From positions 1 through 64,000 of the forward strand of contig JADJEA010000011.1 of assembly GCA_016702415.1 (NCBI GenBank): a stretch of DNA of 64,000 bases, written 5' to 3'. The stretch comes from Nostocoides sp. (lineage in GTDB: Bacteria > Actinomycetota > Actinomycetes > Actinomycetales > Dermatophilaceae). Shown in pieces: positions 26,732 to 35,024 of this stretch. Both the position numbers and the translations under genes were made by a program. Each line of letters begins with the position of its first letter. Positions within the stretch are counted from its first letter, which is position 1. The notes below the pieces were generated by a model. It was not told where the DNA came from and ran no database searches. It worked only from the letters and a program-made list of their open reading frames with translations.

Positions 26732-27442
26732 TCAGCGCCCGACCGGGCGCACGGCGGCGGGGTCGACGGCGATCCAGACCGCCTCGGCTCGGGCCAGGAG
26801 CCGGCCCTCGCGTCCGTAGAGCGCGGACGCCGAGTCGAAGCGCCGCCCGGCGCCACCCCGGGGCCACGCCATGACGACGCACTCCTCGCCGACATCGGGC
26901 AGGGCCTCGACCTGAGCGGTCATCGTGCCGAGCACCATGGGCCGCCCCGCGATCCCGGCCGACCACCCGCCGGGGCAGTCGAGCGCGGCCCAGACGATCT
27001 CGGGGGTGACGTCGTCGGGGACCCAGGCCGCGGCATACTCACCCTGGCCGGTGGCGACCCGCCCCGGGCGCAGGGCGAGACCGTCCGTGCGTCCGGTCCC
27101 GCACGAATAGCACGTCGGGAACGGGTGACCGTCGAGTCCTTCGTATGCCGCACCCGCGGCGACGGCATCGGCATACGACACCGGCGGGACCGCCGGGTCG
27201 GGGAGCGGGGGTGCAGGGGCGGCAACGGCGACGAGGGTGTCCTGATCGGTCAGGCGCAGCGAGGACCCGTCCCGCTCCAGGGTCATGGGCACCTCGAGCG
27301 GCGGTGGCGCGGACAACCGGACCGTCACGGCCGGCTGTGACGGCGTGGTCGGGCACTCCTGCGCCAGGTGCCCGGCAAACCACCCGCCGTTGGCCGACTG
27401 CGGGGGTCCGTTGAAGCGGGCGGGGACGGTCAGGGTCGTCAT
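26732..27442 (-). CDS. Conserved actinobacterial protein, possible hotdog-fold thioesterase
   Basis: 236 residues from ATG 27442. It shows a Cys-containing motif FPTCYSCGTGRTDGLALRPG (about residues 110-130) and VWAALDCPGGWSAG (about 150-163), features of a conserved actinobacterial family often placed with acyl-CoA thioesterase-like hotdog proteins. The end (RFDSASALYGREGRLLARAEAVWIAV) has the strand pattern of a hotdog domain. The catalytic activity is not established. It stands alone, 52 bp from the HAAS gene on the same strand. Confidence 0.5.
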   Translation of the reverse strand: MTTLTVPARFNGPPQSANGGWFAGHLAQECPTTPSQPAVTVRLSAPPPLEVPMTLERDGSSLRLTDQDTLVAVAAPAPPLPDPAVPPVSYADAVAAGAAYEGLDGHPFPTCYSCGTGRTDGLALRPGRVATGQGEYAAAWVPDDVTPEIVWAALDCPGGWSAGIAGRPMVLGTMTAQVEALPDVGEECVVMAWPRGGAGRRFDSASALYGREGRLLARAEAVWIAVDPAAVRPVGR

Positions 27443-27494
27443 CCCACCATCATGGCCGACCCTCTGTCCGTATGCCGCGCCCGCCGCGGCACGG

Positions 27495-28139
27495 TCAGCG
27501 GGCGGCGCGCAGGAGTCGGCGGGCGACGATGATCTGGAGGGTGACATAGGTGATGGCGAGGAGGCCGACGACGATGCCCGGCCAGATCGGCATACCGCCG
27601 CCGTCGGTGCAGGTCTGGTCACCGGCGCTGGTCGCGGAACAGGTCCCGCCTTGACTACGGAACACCGCCACGCTCGTCAGGAGCACGCCGAGCACCATGA
27701 CCGGGAACCCGCTGCCGAGGACAAGGGCGGCGCGCAATTTGTGAGCGCCGCTCCAGCGCAGGGACATCGCGACGAGGATGAGGCCGACGATCCACGCGAG
27801 GGCGCCGACCCCGACCCCGATATAGGTCAGCGCGAAGACCTCGGCGACGAAGAGGAGGGTGACCGCGGGTGCTTCGACGCGCCGCGTACTGGCTGGGGTG
27901 GGCAGCGGCAGGGCCGGCGGGGGAGCGATCTCGGCGACGAGGTCGTCTGGGCGGCCGAGGCGGTCGAGGAGATTGCGTATGTCGGCTTCGCTGGCCAGAC
28001 CGGTGGCGGTGGCGGCGGCGATGTGCTCCTCGATGTCGGCGACCAGCCCGGCCGCCTCATCGGCGGGGAGCCGGCTGGCGGCGGCCCGGAGCCGGGTGAG
28101 GTAGTCGGCCACCAGCGGGTGGGAGGTGGACGTCATCAT
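27495..28139 (-). CDS. HAAS domain membrane protein, PadR partner
   Basis: 214 residues. The N-terminal ~75 residues form a HAAS-type helical domain (VADYLTRLRAAASRLPADEA, IRNLLDRLGRPDDLVAEI) that is typically encoded directly after PadR regulators. Four TM helices follow (e.g. LTYIGVGVGALAWIVGLILVAM, FPVMVLGVLLTSVAVF, IVVGLLAITYVTLQIIV). Start ATG 28139 overlaps the PadR stop within ATGATGA, so the two are translated together. Such pairs are thought to sense or respond to membrane stress; the ligand is unknown. Confidence 0.75.
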   Translation of the reverse strand: MMTSTSHPLVADYLTRLRAAASRLPADEAAGLVADIEEHIAAATATGLASEADIRNLLDRLGRPDDLVAEIAPPPALPLPTPASTRRVEAPAVTLLFVAEVFALTYIGVGVGALAWIVGLILVAMSLRWSGAHKLRAALVLGSGFPVMVLGVLLTSVAVFRSQGGTCSATSAGDQTCTDGGGMPIWPGIVVGLLAITYVTLQIIVARRLLRAAR

Positions 28140-28480
28140 GACCTTGCCTTTCTGTCGACGAGACGATCGACCGCGGCGCGGAACTCGCGCCAGGCGGGGC
28201 GGAACTCCGCGAGAGCCTGCCGCCCGGCGGGCGTCAGGGAGTAGTACCTCCGGGGCGGTCCGGACTCCGATTCCCGCCACGTTGTGGTGACGAGGTCGTC
28301 CTTGCGCAACCGGCTGAGCAGCGGGTAGACCGTGCCCTCGCTGGCGACGAGCCCGGCCTCGGCGAGTTCCCCGACGAGGTCGTATCCGTAGCGCTCGTCA
28401 CCGTCGAGCAAGGCGAGGACGCAGTGCTCGAGGGCTCCGCGCCGCAGCTGGGTCAGCGCCTTCCCGTCGTCTGCTGTCAT
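28136..28480 (-). CDS. PadR family transcriptional regulator
   Basis: 114-residue winged-helix repressor. LRRGALEHCVLALLDGDERYGYDLVGELA is the N-terminal helices, SEGTVYPLLSRLRKDDLVTT the recognition helix and wing, and PRRYYSLTPAGRQALAEF the wing/dimer region. The short C-terminal helix (subfamily 2) provides dimerisation. A 23-bp palindrome directly upstream is the likely autoregulatory site. Its gene is coupled to the HAAS membrane protein gene. Confidence 0.88.
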   Translation of the reverse strand: MTADDGKALTQLRRGALEHCVLALLDGDERYGYDLVGELAEAGLVASEGTVYPLLSRLRKDDLVTTTWRESESGPPRRYYSLTPAGRQALAEFRPAWREFRAAVDRLVDRKARS

Positions 28481-28486
28481 GTATCA

Positions 28487-28509
28487 CAAGGTAGCTGATA
28501 GGTACCTTG
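28487..28509. promoter_or_regulatory. Palindromic operator upstream of the PadR gene
   Basis: CAAGGTA (28487-28493) and TACCTTG (28503-28509) form a perfect 7-9-7 palindrome 7 bp upstream of the PadR start codon. Its position and symmetry suit a PadR dimer. A further partial copy, GCAAGG, follows at 28513-28518. Confidence 0.6.
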
Positions 28510-28591
28510 CAACGCAAGGGTGCTGCGGGAGGTTTCTGGGCTCGCACCCCACCGGTGGCCGCAGGTGCTTAAGTCCCGAGGAAGCCGAGAG

Positions 28592-29881
28592 CTACTCGGC
28601 CAGGCCCTTGCCCGGCTGGCCGCTGTCGGAGCCGGTGGTGCCGGGATCGGGAGTCGAGGTGGAGCCCCCCGAGGGCAGGGTGGAGGCACCGAAGGCCGCC
28701 CAGCCACCGGCCGGCGCCTCACCGACGGGCAGTGACTGCAACTCGTGGATCAACGCGGGATTCTGGGCATCCAGCCAATCGACCAGCTGGCGGAACGAGA
28801 CCAGGTGGGTGTCGGGCTTTGTGGCGAAGGCGCGCATCGCCTCCTCAACCGCGTCCATATAGATCCCGTCGTTCCAGGTCTCGAAGTGATTCCCGATGAT
28901 CAGCGGCGCGCGGTTGCCCTCGTGGGCCCGGTCGAACCCCGCGGTCAGGGCACCGAAGGCCTCCTTGCGCCAGGTCGCGAAGTGCGGGGATTCGGTCAGC
29001 GGCTTCGGCCCCGACTGGTTGGCCATGTAGTTGTAGTCCATCGCGATCACCTGGAAGGTGTGCCCGGGGAACGGGACCAGCGACATCGGCACCAGCCACA
29101 GCCGCGTCGCGTCATACCGCTGCGGCCACATCTGGGGCCCGCCGGCGGAACTGTCATACCGCCAGCCGTCCTTGGCCGCGGTGGGCAGCAACGCCTTTTG
29201 CCCCATCAGGCAGGGCGTGCGCGAGCCGATGAGCTCCCGGCGATAGTCGAACGGCAGCGGGGGCAGATCGCTGTAGCCGGTGGTGGTGCGCCAGTGCGTG
29301 ACCATCCAGATCGCCTGGTCGATCTCACTCGCCCAGTCGGCGCTCGACCAATTGTCCACGCCACCAGAACCCGCGCAGAAGTGCCCGTTGAAGTGGGTGC
29401 CGATCTCATGACCCTCGAGCCATGCGTCTCGGATGCCGGTGATCGTCCGGCGGATCGACGCGTCCGTGAGATAGCCGATGGCGGACGCGCCGACCTTGTT
29501 GCGCGGCGGGTGGTACTCATCCGCCTTGGTCTGGGGCAGCAGATAGAGCCCGCTCAGGAAGATGGTCATCGAGCCGCCGACGTCGTGCATGACCTTCCGG
29601 AATCGGGTCAGCATGTGGTCGTCGGTCTCGGCACCACCGTCCCAGGAGAAGACCACGAACTGGGGCGGTGCCTGGCCCGCGCGCAGCGGCGGCAAGGTCG
29701 GCTGGTTGGGCTGGGCCCCGGTGTATGCCGTGGAGCCGTCCCCGATCGGGGTCGCCTTCTGGCTCGGACCGGGCGCCCCGTCCCCCGAGGCGTGCGTCCC
29801 GGGGCTCCCGCACCCCGTCATCGCGCTCGCGAACGCCGCTCCGGTCGCCATGACCGCCGTCCTCCGGCTCATCCTCGCCAC
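28592..29881 (-). CDS. Tat-type lipoprotein, polysaccharide deacetylase-like
   Basis: 429 residues from GTG 29881, which has AAGGAGGA just upstream (ATG 29872 is the alternative). The signal MSRRTAVMATGAAFASAMTGCG has a twin Arg and a lipobox ending TGC, so the protein is probably exported by Tat and lipid-anchored. After a Pro/Gly linker the domain resembles NodB-type carbohydrate esterases: FVVFSWDGGAETDDHML (motif-1 region, Asp residues), TIFLSGLYLL, and EGHEIGTHFNGHF (H-x3-H-like metal ligands). The C-terminal part contains LIIGNHFETWNDGIYM. Cell-wall or glycan deacetylation is likely but the substrate is unknown. The gene has no obvious operon partner. Confidence 0.65.
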   Translation of the reverse strand: MARMSRRTAVMATGAAFASAMTGCGSPGTHASGDGAPGPSQKATPIGDGSTAYTGAQPNQPTLPPLRAGQAPPQFVVFSWDGGAETDDHMLTRFRKVMHDVGGSMTIFLSGLYLLPQTKADEYHPPRNKVGASAIGYLTDASIRRTITGIRDAWLEGHEIGTHFNGHFCAGSGGVDNWSSADWASEIDQAIWMVTHWRTTTGYSDLPPLPFDYRRELIGSRTPCLMGQKALLPTAAKDGWRYDSSAGGPQMWPQRYDATRLWLVPMSLVPFPGHTFQVIAMDYNYMANQSGPKPLTESPHFATWRKEAFGALTAGFDRAHEGNRAPLIIGNHFETWNDGIYMDAVEEAMRAFATKPDTHLVSFRQLVDWLDAQNPALIHELQSLPVGEAPAGGWAAFGASTLPSGGSTSTPDPGTTGSDSGQPGKGLAE

Positions 29882-29959
29882 AGCGTCCTCCTTCGTTCCC
29901 ACCCTCGCACGCGTCCGACTCCCCATGCTGCAGCGACGCGCCGGGAGCCCGTTCGGTTG

Positions 29960-30031
29960 GGTGCCGACGCGAGTCAGGGGGTGCCGAACGCGGGTCAGGG
30001 GGTGGCGACGCGGGTCAGGGGGTGGCGACGG
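29960..30031. repeat. 20-bp tandem repeat, about 3.5 copies
   Basis: Units beginning GGTGCCGACGCG or GGTGGCGACGCG and ending GTCAGGG start near 29960, 29980, 30001 and 30021. They fill the gap between two minus-strand genes and run into the last codons of the upstream gene (stop at 30015-30017). They may reflect slippage in a GC-rich spacer. Confidence 0.55.
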
Positions 30032-30413
30032 CGATCAGCGCCGCGGCATACGCCTCCTCGACGTCGTCCCGGATGTATGCCGACCGCTCCCCTCCCGCGC
30101 GGATCGTCACCTCCCAGCCCGCCTCCGTCCGGCGCAGGGTCTCCAGCCGGTCACCGAGCAAGGCCCGCAACTGGTCCTCGCGTGGCATCCAGATCGCGAG
30201 GTCGAGCGGGACCGAGTCCAGCGCCCACTCGGTGGTCCCGTTGAAGCCGAGGACCGTCTGATCCTGGAAGTGGTGCACCTCGATGGTCAGGTCGCTGATC
30301 CAGAACACCTGACCGGCCAGCGACTCCTGCGCGATCGTGAAGCGGTCCCCGGGCACGGGCTCCCAGAGGATGCCGGCAGCGGCGATGGTCCGGGCGGTCT
30401 CGACGCGCAACAT
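30015..30413 (-). CDS. Conserved actinobacterial protein beside folD (often labelled CpaE-like)
   Basis: 132 residues, no TM segments. WEPVPGDRFTIAQESLAGQVF, VLGFNGTTEWALDSVPLDLAIWMPREDQLRALLG and YAAALIAVAT match a small actinobacterial family that usually sits next to folD. It is sometimes annotated as a pilus assembly CpaE-like protein without experimental basis. It contains an inverted pair of the GTATGCCG octamer (30044-30051 and 30075-30082). It is divergent from folD across 65 bp. Confidence 0.6.
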   Translation of the reverse strand: MLRVETARTIAAAGILWEPVPGDRFTIAQESLAGQVFWISDLTIEVHHFQDQTVLGFNGTTEWALDSVPLDLAIWMPREDQLRALLGDRLETLRRTEAGWEVTIRAGGERSAYIRDDVEEAYAAALIAVATP

Positions 30414-30478
30414 GGCGCCATTGTGGGCCAGGGGAGCGCGGTGCGGGGGCGCCGTGACGCTGTGCCAGGATCAGCGGT

Positions 30479-31345
30479 ATGACCGCGACCCTCCTCGACG
30501 GCGCCGCCATCCTCGCGACCATCAAGGCCGAACTGACGCAGCGGGTCGCCGCCCTCGCCGAGCGGGGCGTCGTCCCGGGTCTGGGTACCGTGCTCGTCGG
30601 CGACGACCCGGGCAGCCAGTGGTACGTCGGGGCCAAGCACAGGGACTGCGCCGAGATCGGCATCCACAGCCTGCGTCACGACCTTCCCGCGGGCACCAGC
30701 CTCACCGATGTCCTCGCCGTCGTCGACGAACTCAACGCGGACCCGGCCTGCACCGGGTTCCTCGTGCAGCAGCCGACCGGCCTGGACGAGAACGCGATCC
30801 TGTCCCGGGTCGACCCGGTCAAGGACGTCGACGGACTCCACCCGACCAACCTCGGGTGGTTGGTTCTGGGTCGTCCGGCCCCCCTGCCGTGCACGCCGAT
30901 GGGCTGCATCGAGTTGCTTCGCCGGTATGCCGTCCCCCTCGCCGGCGCCCGCGTCGCCATCGTCGGTCGCGGGATCACCGTGGGACGCCCGCTCGGCCTC
31001 ATCCTCACGCGCCGCTCCGAGAACGCCACCGTCGTCATCTGCCATACGGGCACCAAGGACCTCGCCGCCGAGGTCCGCCGGGCCGACATCGTCGTCGCGG
31101 CCGCCGGAGTGCCGGGGATCATCACCCCCGACATGGTCGCGCCCGGGGCGGCCGTCCTCGACGTCGGGGTCAGTCGGATCATCGCGGAGGACGGCCGCAA
31201 GGTCGTCGCCGGCGATGTCGATCCCGCCGTCCGGGAGGTCGCGGGCTGGGTCAGCCCCAACCCGGGCGGAGTCGGCCCGATGACCCGCGCCATGCTCCTG
31301 ACCAATGTCGTCGAGGCGGCCGAGCGCCAGGCGGGCCTGGGCTGA
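30479..31345 (+). CDS. folD: Bifunctional methylenetetrahydrofolate dehydrogenase/cyclohydrolase
   Basis: Interconverts 5,10-methylene-THF and 10-formyl-THF, feeding PurN and PurH. 288 residues. LGTVLVGDDPGSQWYVGAKHRDC carries the catalytic Tyr/Lys region. DVDGLHPTNLG and PCTPMGCIELL bind the substrate. VAIVGRGITVGRPLGLIL binds NADP. PNPGGVGPMTRAMLLTN closes the active site. The usual VQLPLP segment is here VQQPTG, a modest deviation. ATG 30479; the stop overlaps the DUF3017 start. Confidence 0.95.
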   Translation: MTATLLDGAAILATIKAELTQRVAALAERGVVPGLGTVLVGDDPGSQWYVGAKHRDCAEIGIHSLRHDLPAGTSLTDVLAVVDELNADPACTGFLVQQPTGLDENAILSRVDPVKDVDGLHPTNLGWLVLGRPAPLPCTPMGCIELLRRYAVPLAGARVAIVGRGITVGRPLGLILTRRSENATVVICHTGTKDLAAEVRRADIVVAAAGVPGIITPDMVAPGAAVLDVGVSRIIAEDGRKVVAGDVDPAVREVAGWVSPNPGGVGPMTRAMLLTNVVEAAERQAGLG

Positions 31346-31656
31346 TGACCGCCGACCCGAGGCGACGCGGGCCCGAACCCCGCCCGCCCGCGGTCAGCCG
31401 GCTCGGCTGGTGGTGGGTGGTCGCCGTCTGTTTCGCGATCGGGGTCGGTTGGGCCGCAACGGATCACATGCTTCGGGCCACGGTGACCATGGCCGCCAGC
31501 TGCGGGATCGGGGCCGCCCTGCGGCTCGTGCTGCCGCCCAGGCTGGCCGGCGGCATCGTCTCGCGCAGCCGGACCCTCGACGTCCTGCTCCTGCTGCTGC
31601 TCGGTGGCGCGATCGCGGCGGCCGGATTCGCACTCGACCTCCGCGCCCGCGTGTAG
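31345..31656 (+). CDS. DUF3017 small membrane protein
   Basis: 103 residues. The start ATG overlaps the folD stop (TGATG). Three hydrophobic helices: WWWVVAVCFAIGVGWAATDH, MAASCGIGAALRLVLPPRL and LLLLLLGGAIAAAGFALDL. DUF3017 proteins are common downstream of folD in actinobacteria; the function is unknown. A GGAGGTCG-type repeat fills the 80 bp to the next, convergent gene. Confidence 0.85.
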   Translation: MTADPRRRGPEPRPPAVSRLGWWWVVAVCFAIGVGWAATDHMLRATVTMAASCGIGAALRLVLPPRLAGGIVSRSRTLDVLLLLLLGGAIAAAGFALDLRARV

Positions 31657-31736
31657 CCCACGGGCGCGGAGGCCGAGCGCGGAGGTCGGGTCCGGAGGTC
31701 GAGTGCGAGGGTCGAGACTCGAAGATCCCGCCCGGA

Positions 31737-32654
31737 TCAGCCCTTGGTGGCGCCGAGGGTCAGGCCGGAGACGAACTGCTTCTGGAGCGCGAAGAAGATC
31801 ACCAGAGTCGGCAGCGCGACGAGCACGGAGCCGGCCGCGACGAGGTTGTTGTCGGTGAAGAACTGCCCGCGCAGATTGTTCAGCGAACTCGTCACCGGGA
31901 ACTTGTCGCCCTGCTGGAGCAACACCGTCGCCCAGAAGAACTCGTTGTAGATCCAGGTGACCTCCAGTGTCGCCAGGGCGGCCAGCGGGGGACGGCACAG
32001 CGGAAGGGTCAGGGTGAAGAACTGCCGCAGCACGCCCGCGCCGTCGACGACCGCCGATTCGTAGAGTTCCCGCGGGATCGTCTTCATGTAGTTCGAGAGC
32101 ACGAACGAGCAGAACCCGGTCTGGAAGGCGACATTGACGAGAATCAACCCGAGGTGGCTGTTGAGCATCGTCCCCGAACTGCTGAGGAACTCCGGCAGCG
32201 GGATGCGCCGGAACATCCGGTAGACCGGGATGAGCAGCGCCTGCGGGGGTAGGAGGTTGGCCGCCGTGAACAGCCCGAGCAGCGCGAGATTGAAGCGGAA
32301 GGAGAACCTCGCGACGACGAAGGCGACGCAACACGAGAGGAAGAGCGTGAGCAGGACCGCCGGGACGGTGATCTTCACCGAGTTCATGAAGGTGTGCGAG
32401 AAGTTCGCCTGCTCCCACGCGTTCTTGTAGTTGTTCAGCGTGAACCCGCCGAGCGAGACGTAGCCATGCTGGGACGTGTAGTTGTAGTCCCGGAAGCTGT
32501 TGAGGATCGCGTAGAACACCGGGAAGAACCAGATCAGCGCCATCACGGCGAGGAAGACCTGGATCGGCCGGCTGGCCTGGCCCGATCCCGTCGCCGTCTT
32601 GCTGACCTTGAGCACCTGAGCCGCGGAGGTCTGCGGCTGCACCGACTCGGTCAT
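31737..32654 (-). CDS. Sugar ABC transporter permease (MalG-like)
   Basis: 305 residues, six TM helices. It has the inner-membrane permease loop ESAVVDGAGVLRQFFTLTLPLCRP (EAA motif, about residues 200-223), which docks on the ATPase. The N-terminal helix LAVMALIWFFPVFYAILNSFRD and the terminus FALQKQFVSGLTLGATKG are typical of the CUT1 carbohydrate importers. Its start overlaps the stop of the MalF-like gene (ATGA). No ATPase gene is in the cluster, so a shared MsiK-type ATPase encoded elsewhere is likely. Confidence 0.9.
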   Translation of the reverse strand: MTESVQPQTSAAQVLKVSKTATGSGQASRPIQVFLAVMALIWFFPVFYAILNSFRDYNYTSQHGYVSLGGFTLNNYKNAWEQANFSHTFMNSVKITVPAVLLTLFLSCCVAFVVARFSFRFNLALLGLFTAANLLPPQALLIPVYRMFRRIPLPEFLSSSGTMLNSHLGLILVNVAFQTGFCSFVLSNYMKTIPRELYESAVVDGAGVLRQFFTLTLPLCRPPLAALATLEVTWIYNEFFWATVLLQQGDKFPVTSSLNNLRGQFFTDNNLVAAGSVLVALPTLVIFFALQKQFVSGLTLGATKG

Positions 32655-33538
32655 CGTTGCTCCTTCATGACGATCCGCAGATAGATGGCGATGAACACCG
32701 AGGAGATGAGCAGCATGAATGTCGCCAGCGCCGAGCCGAACCCGATCCGGCTGGCCTCACCGACGATGTTCTGCGTCACGAGGGTGGCGATGAGTTCGAG
32801 TCCATTGCGGCCCTTGTTGATGACCCACACCAGGTCGAAGGCCCGCAGCGCCTCGATAACCGAGACGACCAAGACGATGATGTTGATCGGCGCCAGCACG
32901 GGAAAGACGATCTTGAAGAAGGTCTGCTTCTCCGACGCCCCGTCGACCCGCGCGGCCTCGCGCAGGGAGACGTCGACGCCCTTGAGGCCGGCGAGGTACA
33001 ACAACATGATGTAGCCGGTATGTCTCCAACACGCGGCGACAAGCGCGGCCCACAAGTTGTACTTCGGGTCGCCGTACCAGTCGATCTTGCTCCCGGTCAG
33101 GCCGTTGATCAGGCCCTGGTCCCGGCTGTAGAGGAGTTGCCAGATGAAGCCCACGAGGGCCAGCGAGAGGACGACGGGGAGATAGAACGCCGTCTGGTAG
33201 ACCCGGGAGGCGCGCATCTCCTTGTCGAGCAAGACGGCCAGGAACATCCCGAGGGGCGTGGAGACGAGGAAGGTCACGGCCAGCCAGATGAGGTTGTGCC
33301 GGACGGCGGGCCAGAAGGGCGGATAGATCGTCACCACGTCGTGGTAGTTCTTCAGCCCCATCCACTTCGCCTGGCCGATCGGGCCGATGCCGTTCCAGTT
33401 CGTGAACGACAGGAGCACCGAGCTGATGGCCGGCAGCCACACCAGCCACACGACGAGCACGGTGGGCACGACGATCATCAAAGCGACGACGATCCGGTCC
33501 AGACCCGAGAGCTGATTGATCCCTTTGTACCGCGCCAT
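32651..33538 (-). CDS. Sugar ABC transporter permease (MalF-like)
   Basis: 295 residues, six TM helices. The EAA loop reads EAARVDGASEKQTFFKIVFPVL (about residues 195-216). SVLLSFTNWNGIGPIGQAKWMGLKNYHDV near the N-terminus is characteristic of CUT1 permeases. It pairs with the MalG-like protein downstream. A strong hairpin separates it from the binding-protein gene upstream, which would let the binding protein be made in excess. Confidence 0.9.
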   Translation of the reverse strand: MARYKGINQLSGLDRIVVALMIVVPTVLVVWLVWLPAISSVLLSFTNWNGIGPIGQAKWMGLKNYHDVVTIYPPFWPAVRHNLIWLAVTFLVSTPLGMFLAVLLDKEMRASRVYQTAFYLPVVLSLALVGFIWQLLYSRDQGLINGLTGSKIDWYGDPKYNLWAALVAACWRHTGYIMLLYLAGLKGVDVSLREAARVDGASEKQTFFKIVFPVLAPINIIVLVVSVIEALRAFDLVWVINKGRNGLELIATLVTQNIVGEASRIGFGSALATFMLLISSVFIAIYLRIVMKEQR

Positions 33539-33566
33539 TGCGTACCTCTCACTCTCCCACGCAGTT

Positions 33567-33606
33567 CCGTATGCCGTGCCACCCCGCTGGGTGGCACGGC
33601 ATACGG
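33567..33606. terminator. Hairpin built from an inverted pair of the octamer, after the binding-protein gene
   Basis: CCGTATGCCGTGCCACCC (33567-33584) pairs perfectly with GGGTGGCACGGCATACGG (33589-33606) around a 4-nt loop. It begins 11 bp after the substrate-binding-protein gene ends and lies before the permease genes of the same operon. That position suggests partial termination or mRNA 3' end protection, raising the binding protein over the permeases. The outer part of each arm is the GTATGCCG octamer. Confidence 0.85.
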
Positions 33607-33616
33607 CGGACGTCGG

Positions 33617-34993
33617 TCAGGAACCGAAGATGCTGACCTTCTGGGCCTGGATGTTCTTGACCAGGTTGTCGATGTCGGCCGGGTTCTTGATGAAGTCCTG
33701 GATGGCCGGGATCATGACGGTCGAGGCGAAGTCGGGCCGGGTGTCGCGGTCCATGAACTGCGCGATCGACTTGGCGGAGGCGACGAACTCGACGGCCTTC
33801 TTCTGGAGGGCGGTGTAGCCAGCGGTGTCGACCCCGCTATTGGTCGCGATGACGCTCGGGTCGGAGGCAACGGCCAGGCCCTGGGCCTGCGCGCTACCGG
33901 CGAAGCCGAGTAGCGCCTTGGCGCCGGCCTCGTTCTTGGGGTTGGCAGCCATCATGTAACCGTCGATCGGGGCCTCGATGGCGTCCGCGCCGATGGCGGA
34001 ATCGATCTCGGGGAAGGTGAAGAAGTCGAGGTCGTCCTGCTCGGCGCCCTTCTCGAACTGCTGCGCGACGAACATGCCGAGGAGGTACATCCCGGACTTC
34101 TTCTGCTGGAGGCTCTGGGCGGCCTCCTGCCAGGTACGACCGAGGCTGTCGGCCTGGTGGAGGGGGAGGATGTCGCGCCAGGTTTCGAAGACCTTCTTGA
34201 CCTTGTCGCCCGCCCAGTCTTCCTTGCCGGCCATCAGGTTGACGTGGAAGTCGTAGCCGTTGACCCGCAAGTTGATCTGGTCGAAGGTGCCCATGGCGGG
34301 CCAGCCGTCCTTGTCGCCGAAGGCGATCGGGTCGAGACCGTCGGCCTTCATCTTGGCGCCGAGCGCCTTGAGGTCGTCGAGGGTCTTGGGGATCTCGTAG
34401 CCCTTGTCCTTCCAGAGCGACTTGCGGTAGAAGATCGCCCACGGGTAGTAGGTCGAGGGCATGAAGTACTGCTTGCCGTCGTCGCCCGTCGAGGACTTCT
34501 TGAGGGCGTCGTTGAGGCCCTGGACGCCGGTCCACACGTCGGAGATGTCACCGGCGAGGCCCTGGGAGGCGAAGAAGCGCATCCGGTAGCCGGCGAACCA
34601 GGTGAAGACGTCGTCCGGGGAGCCCTGGAGGTAGTTGTTGATGTTCTCCTGGAAGGTGTTGTGGTCGACCGTGTTGATCTTGACGGTCAGGCCGCTGTTG
34701 GCCTTCTGGAAGGCGTCCATGACGCTCTGGATCGCGGCCTTCGGCACCGCGTCGGACTGGTTCGACCCGAGGGTGACGGTGCCCGTCGCCGCGGTCGAGC
34801 TGCCACCGCTGGCCGAGCCGCTGGCGCTGCTCGCGCTGGTGGTCGAGGAGCTGCCGCCGCCATCGCCACAGCCGGCGAGGGTGAGCGCCCCGAGCCCAAT
34901 GCCGCCGGTCAGCAGCGTGCGCCGGTCCAGGCCGCGCACCGAGGGGGGGACGAGGGAGGCGAGGTATTCCTCGAAGGTCGCGGGGCGTGGCAT
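33617..34993 (-). CDS. Sugar ABC transporter substrate-binding lipoprotein
   Basis: 458 residues. AAGGAG lies upstream of ATG 34993. The N-terminus has a Tat-like DRRTLLTGGIGLGALTLAGC with a lipobox, then a Ser/Gly linker. The mature part is a family 1 solute-binding protein: VMDAFQKANSGLTVKINTVD, YYPWAIFYRKSLWKDKGYEIP, PIAFGDKDGWPAMGTFD. It captures an oligosaccharide outside the membrane for the two permeases downstream. With the divergent GH42 beta-galactosidase, a galactoside (such as a galacto-oligosaccharide) is the probable substrate. Confidence 0.9.
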   Translation of the reverse strand: MPRPATFEEYLASLVPPSVRGLDRRTLLTGGIGLGALTLAGCGDGGGSSSTTSASSASGSASGGSSTAATGTVTLGSNQSDAVPKAAIQSVMDAFQKANSGLTVKINTVDHNTFQENINNYLQGSPDDVFTWFAGYRMRFFASQGLAGDISDVWTGVQGLNDALKKSSTGDDGKQYFMPSTYYPWAIFYRKSLWKDKGYEIPKTLDDLKALGAKMKADGLDPIAFGDKDGWPAMGTFDQINLRVNGYDFHVNLMAGKEDWAGDKVKKVFETWRDILPLHQADSLGRTWQEAAQSLQQKKSGMYLLGMFVAQQFEKGAEQDDLDFFTFPEIDSAIGADAIEAPIDGYMMAANPKNEAGAKALLGFAGSAQAQGLAVASDPSVIATNSGVDTAGYTALQKKAVEFVASAKSIAQFMDRDTRPDFASTVMIPAIQDFIKNPADIDNLVKNIQAQKVSIFGS

Positions 34994-35024
34994 GGGTTCT
35001 CCTTTGATCCAGCCTGAACTAACC

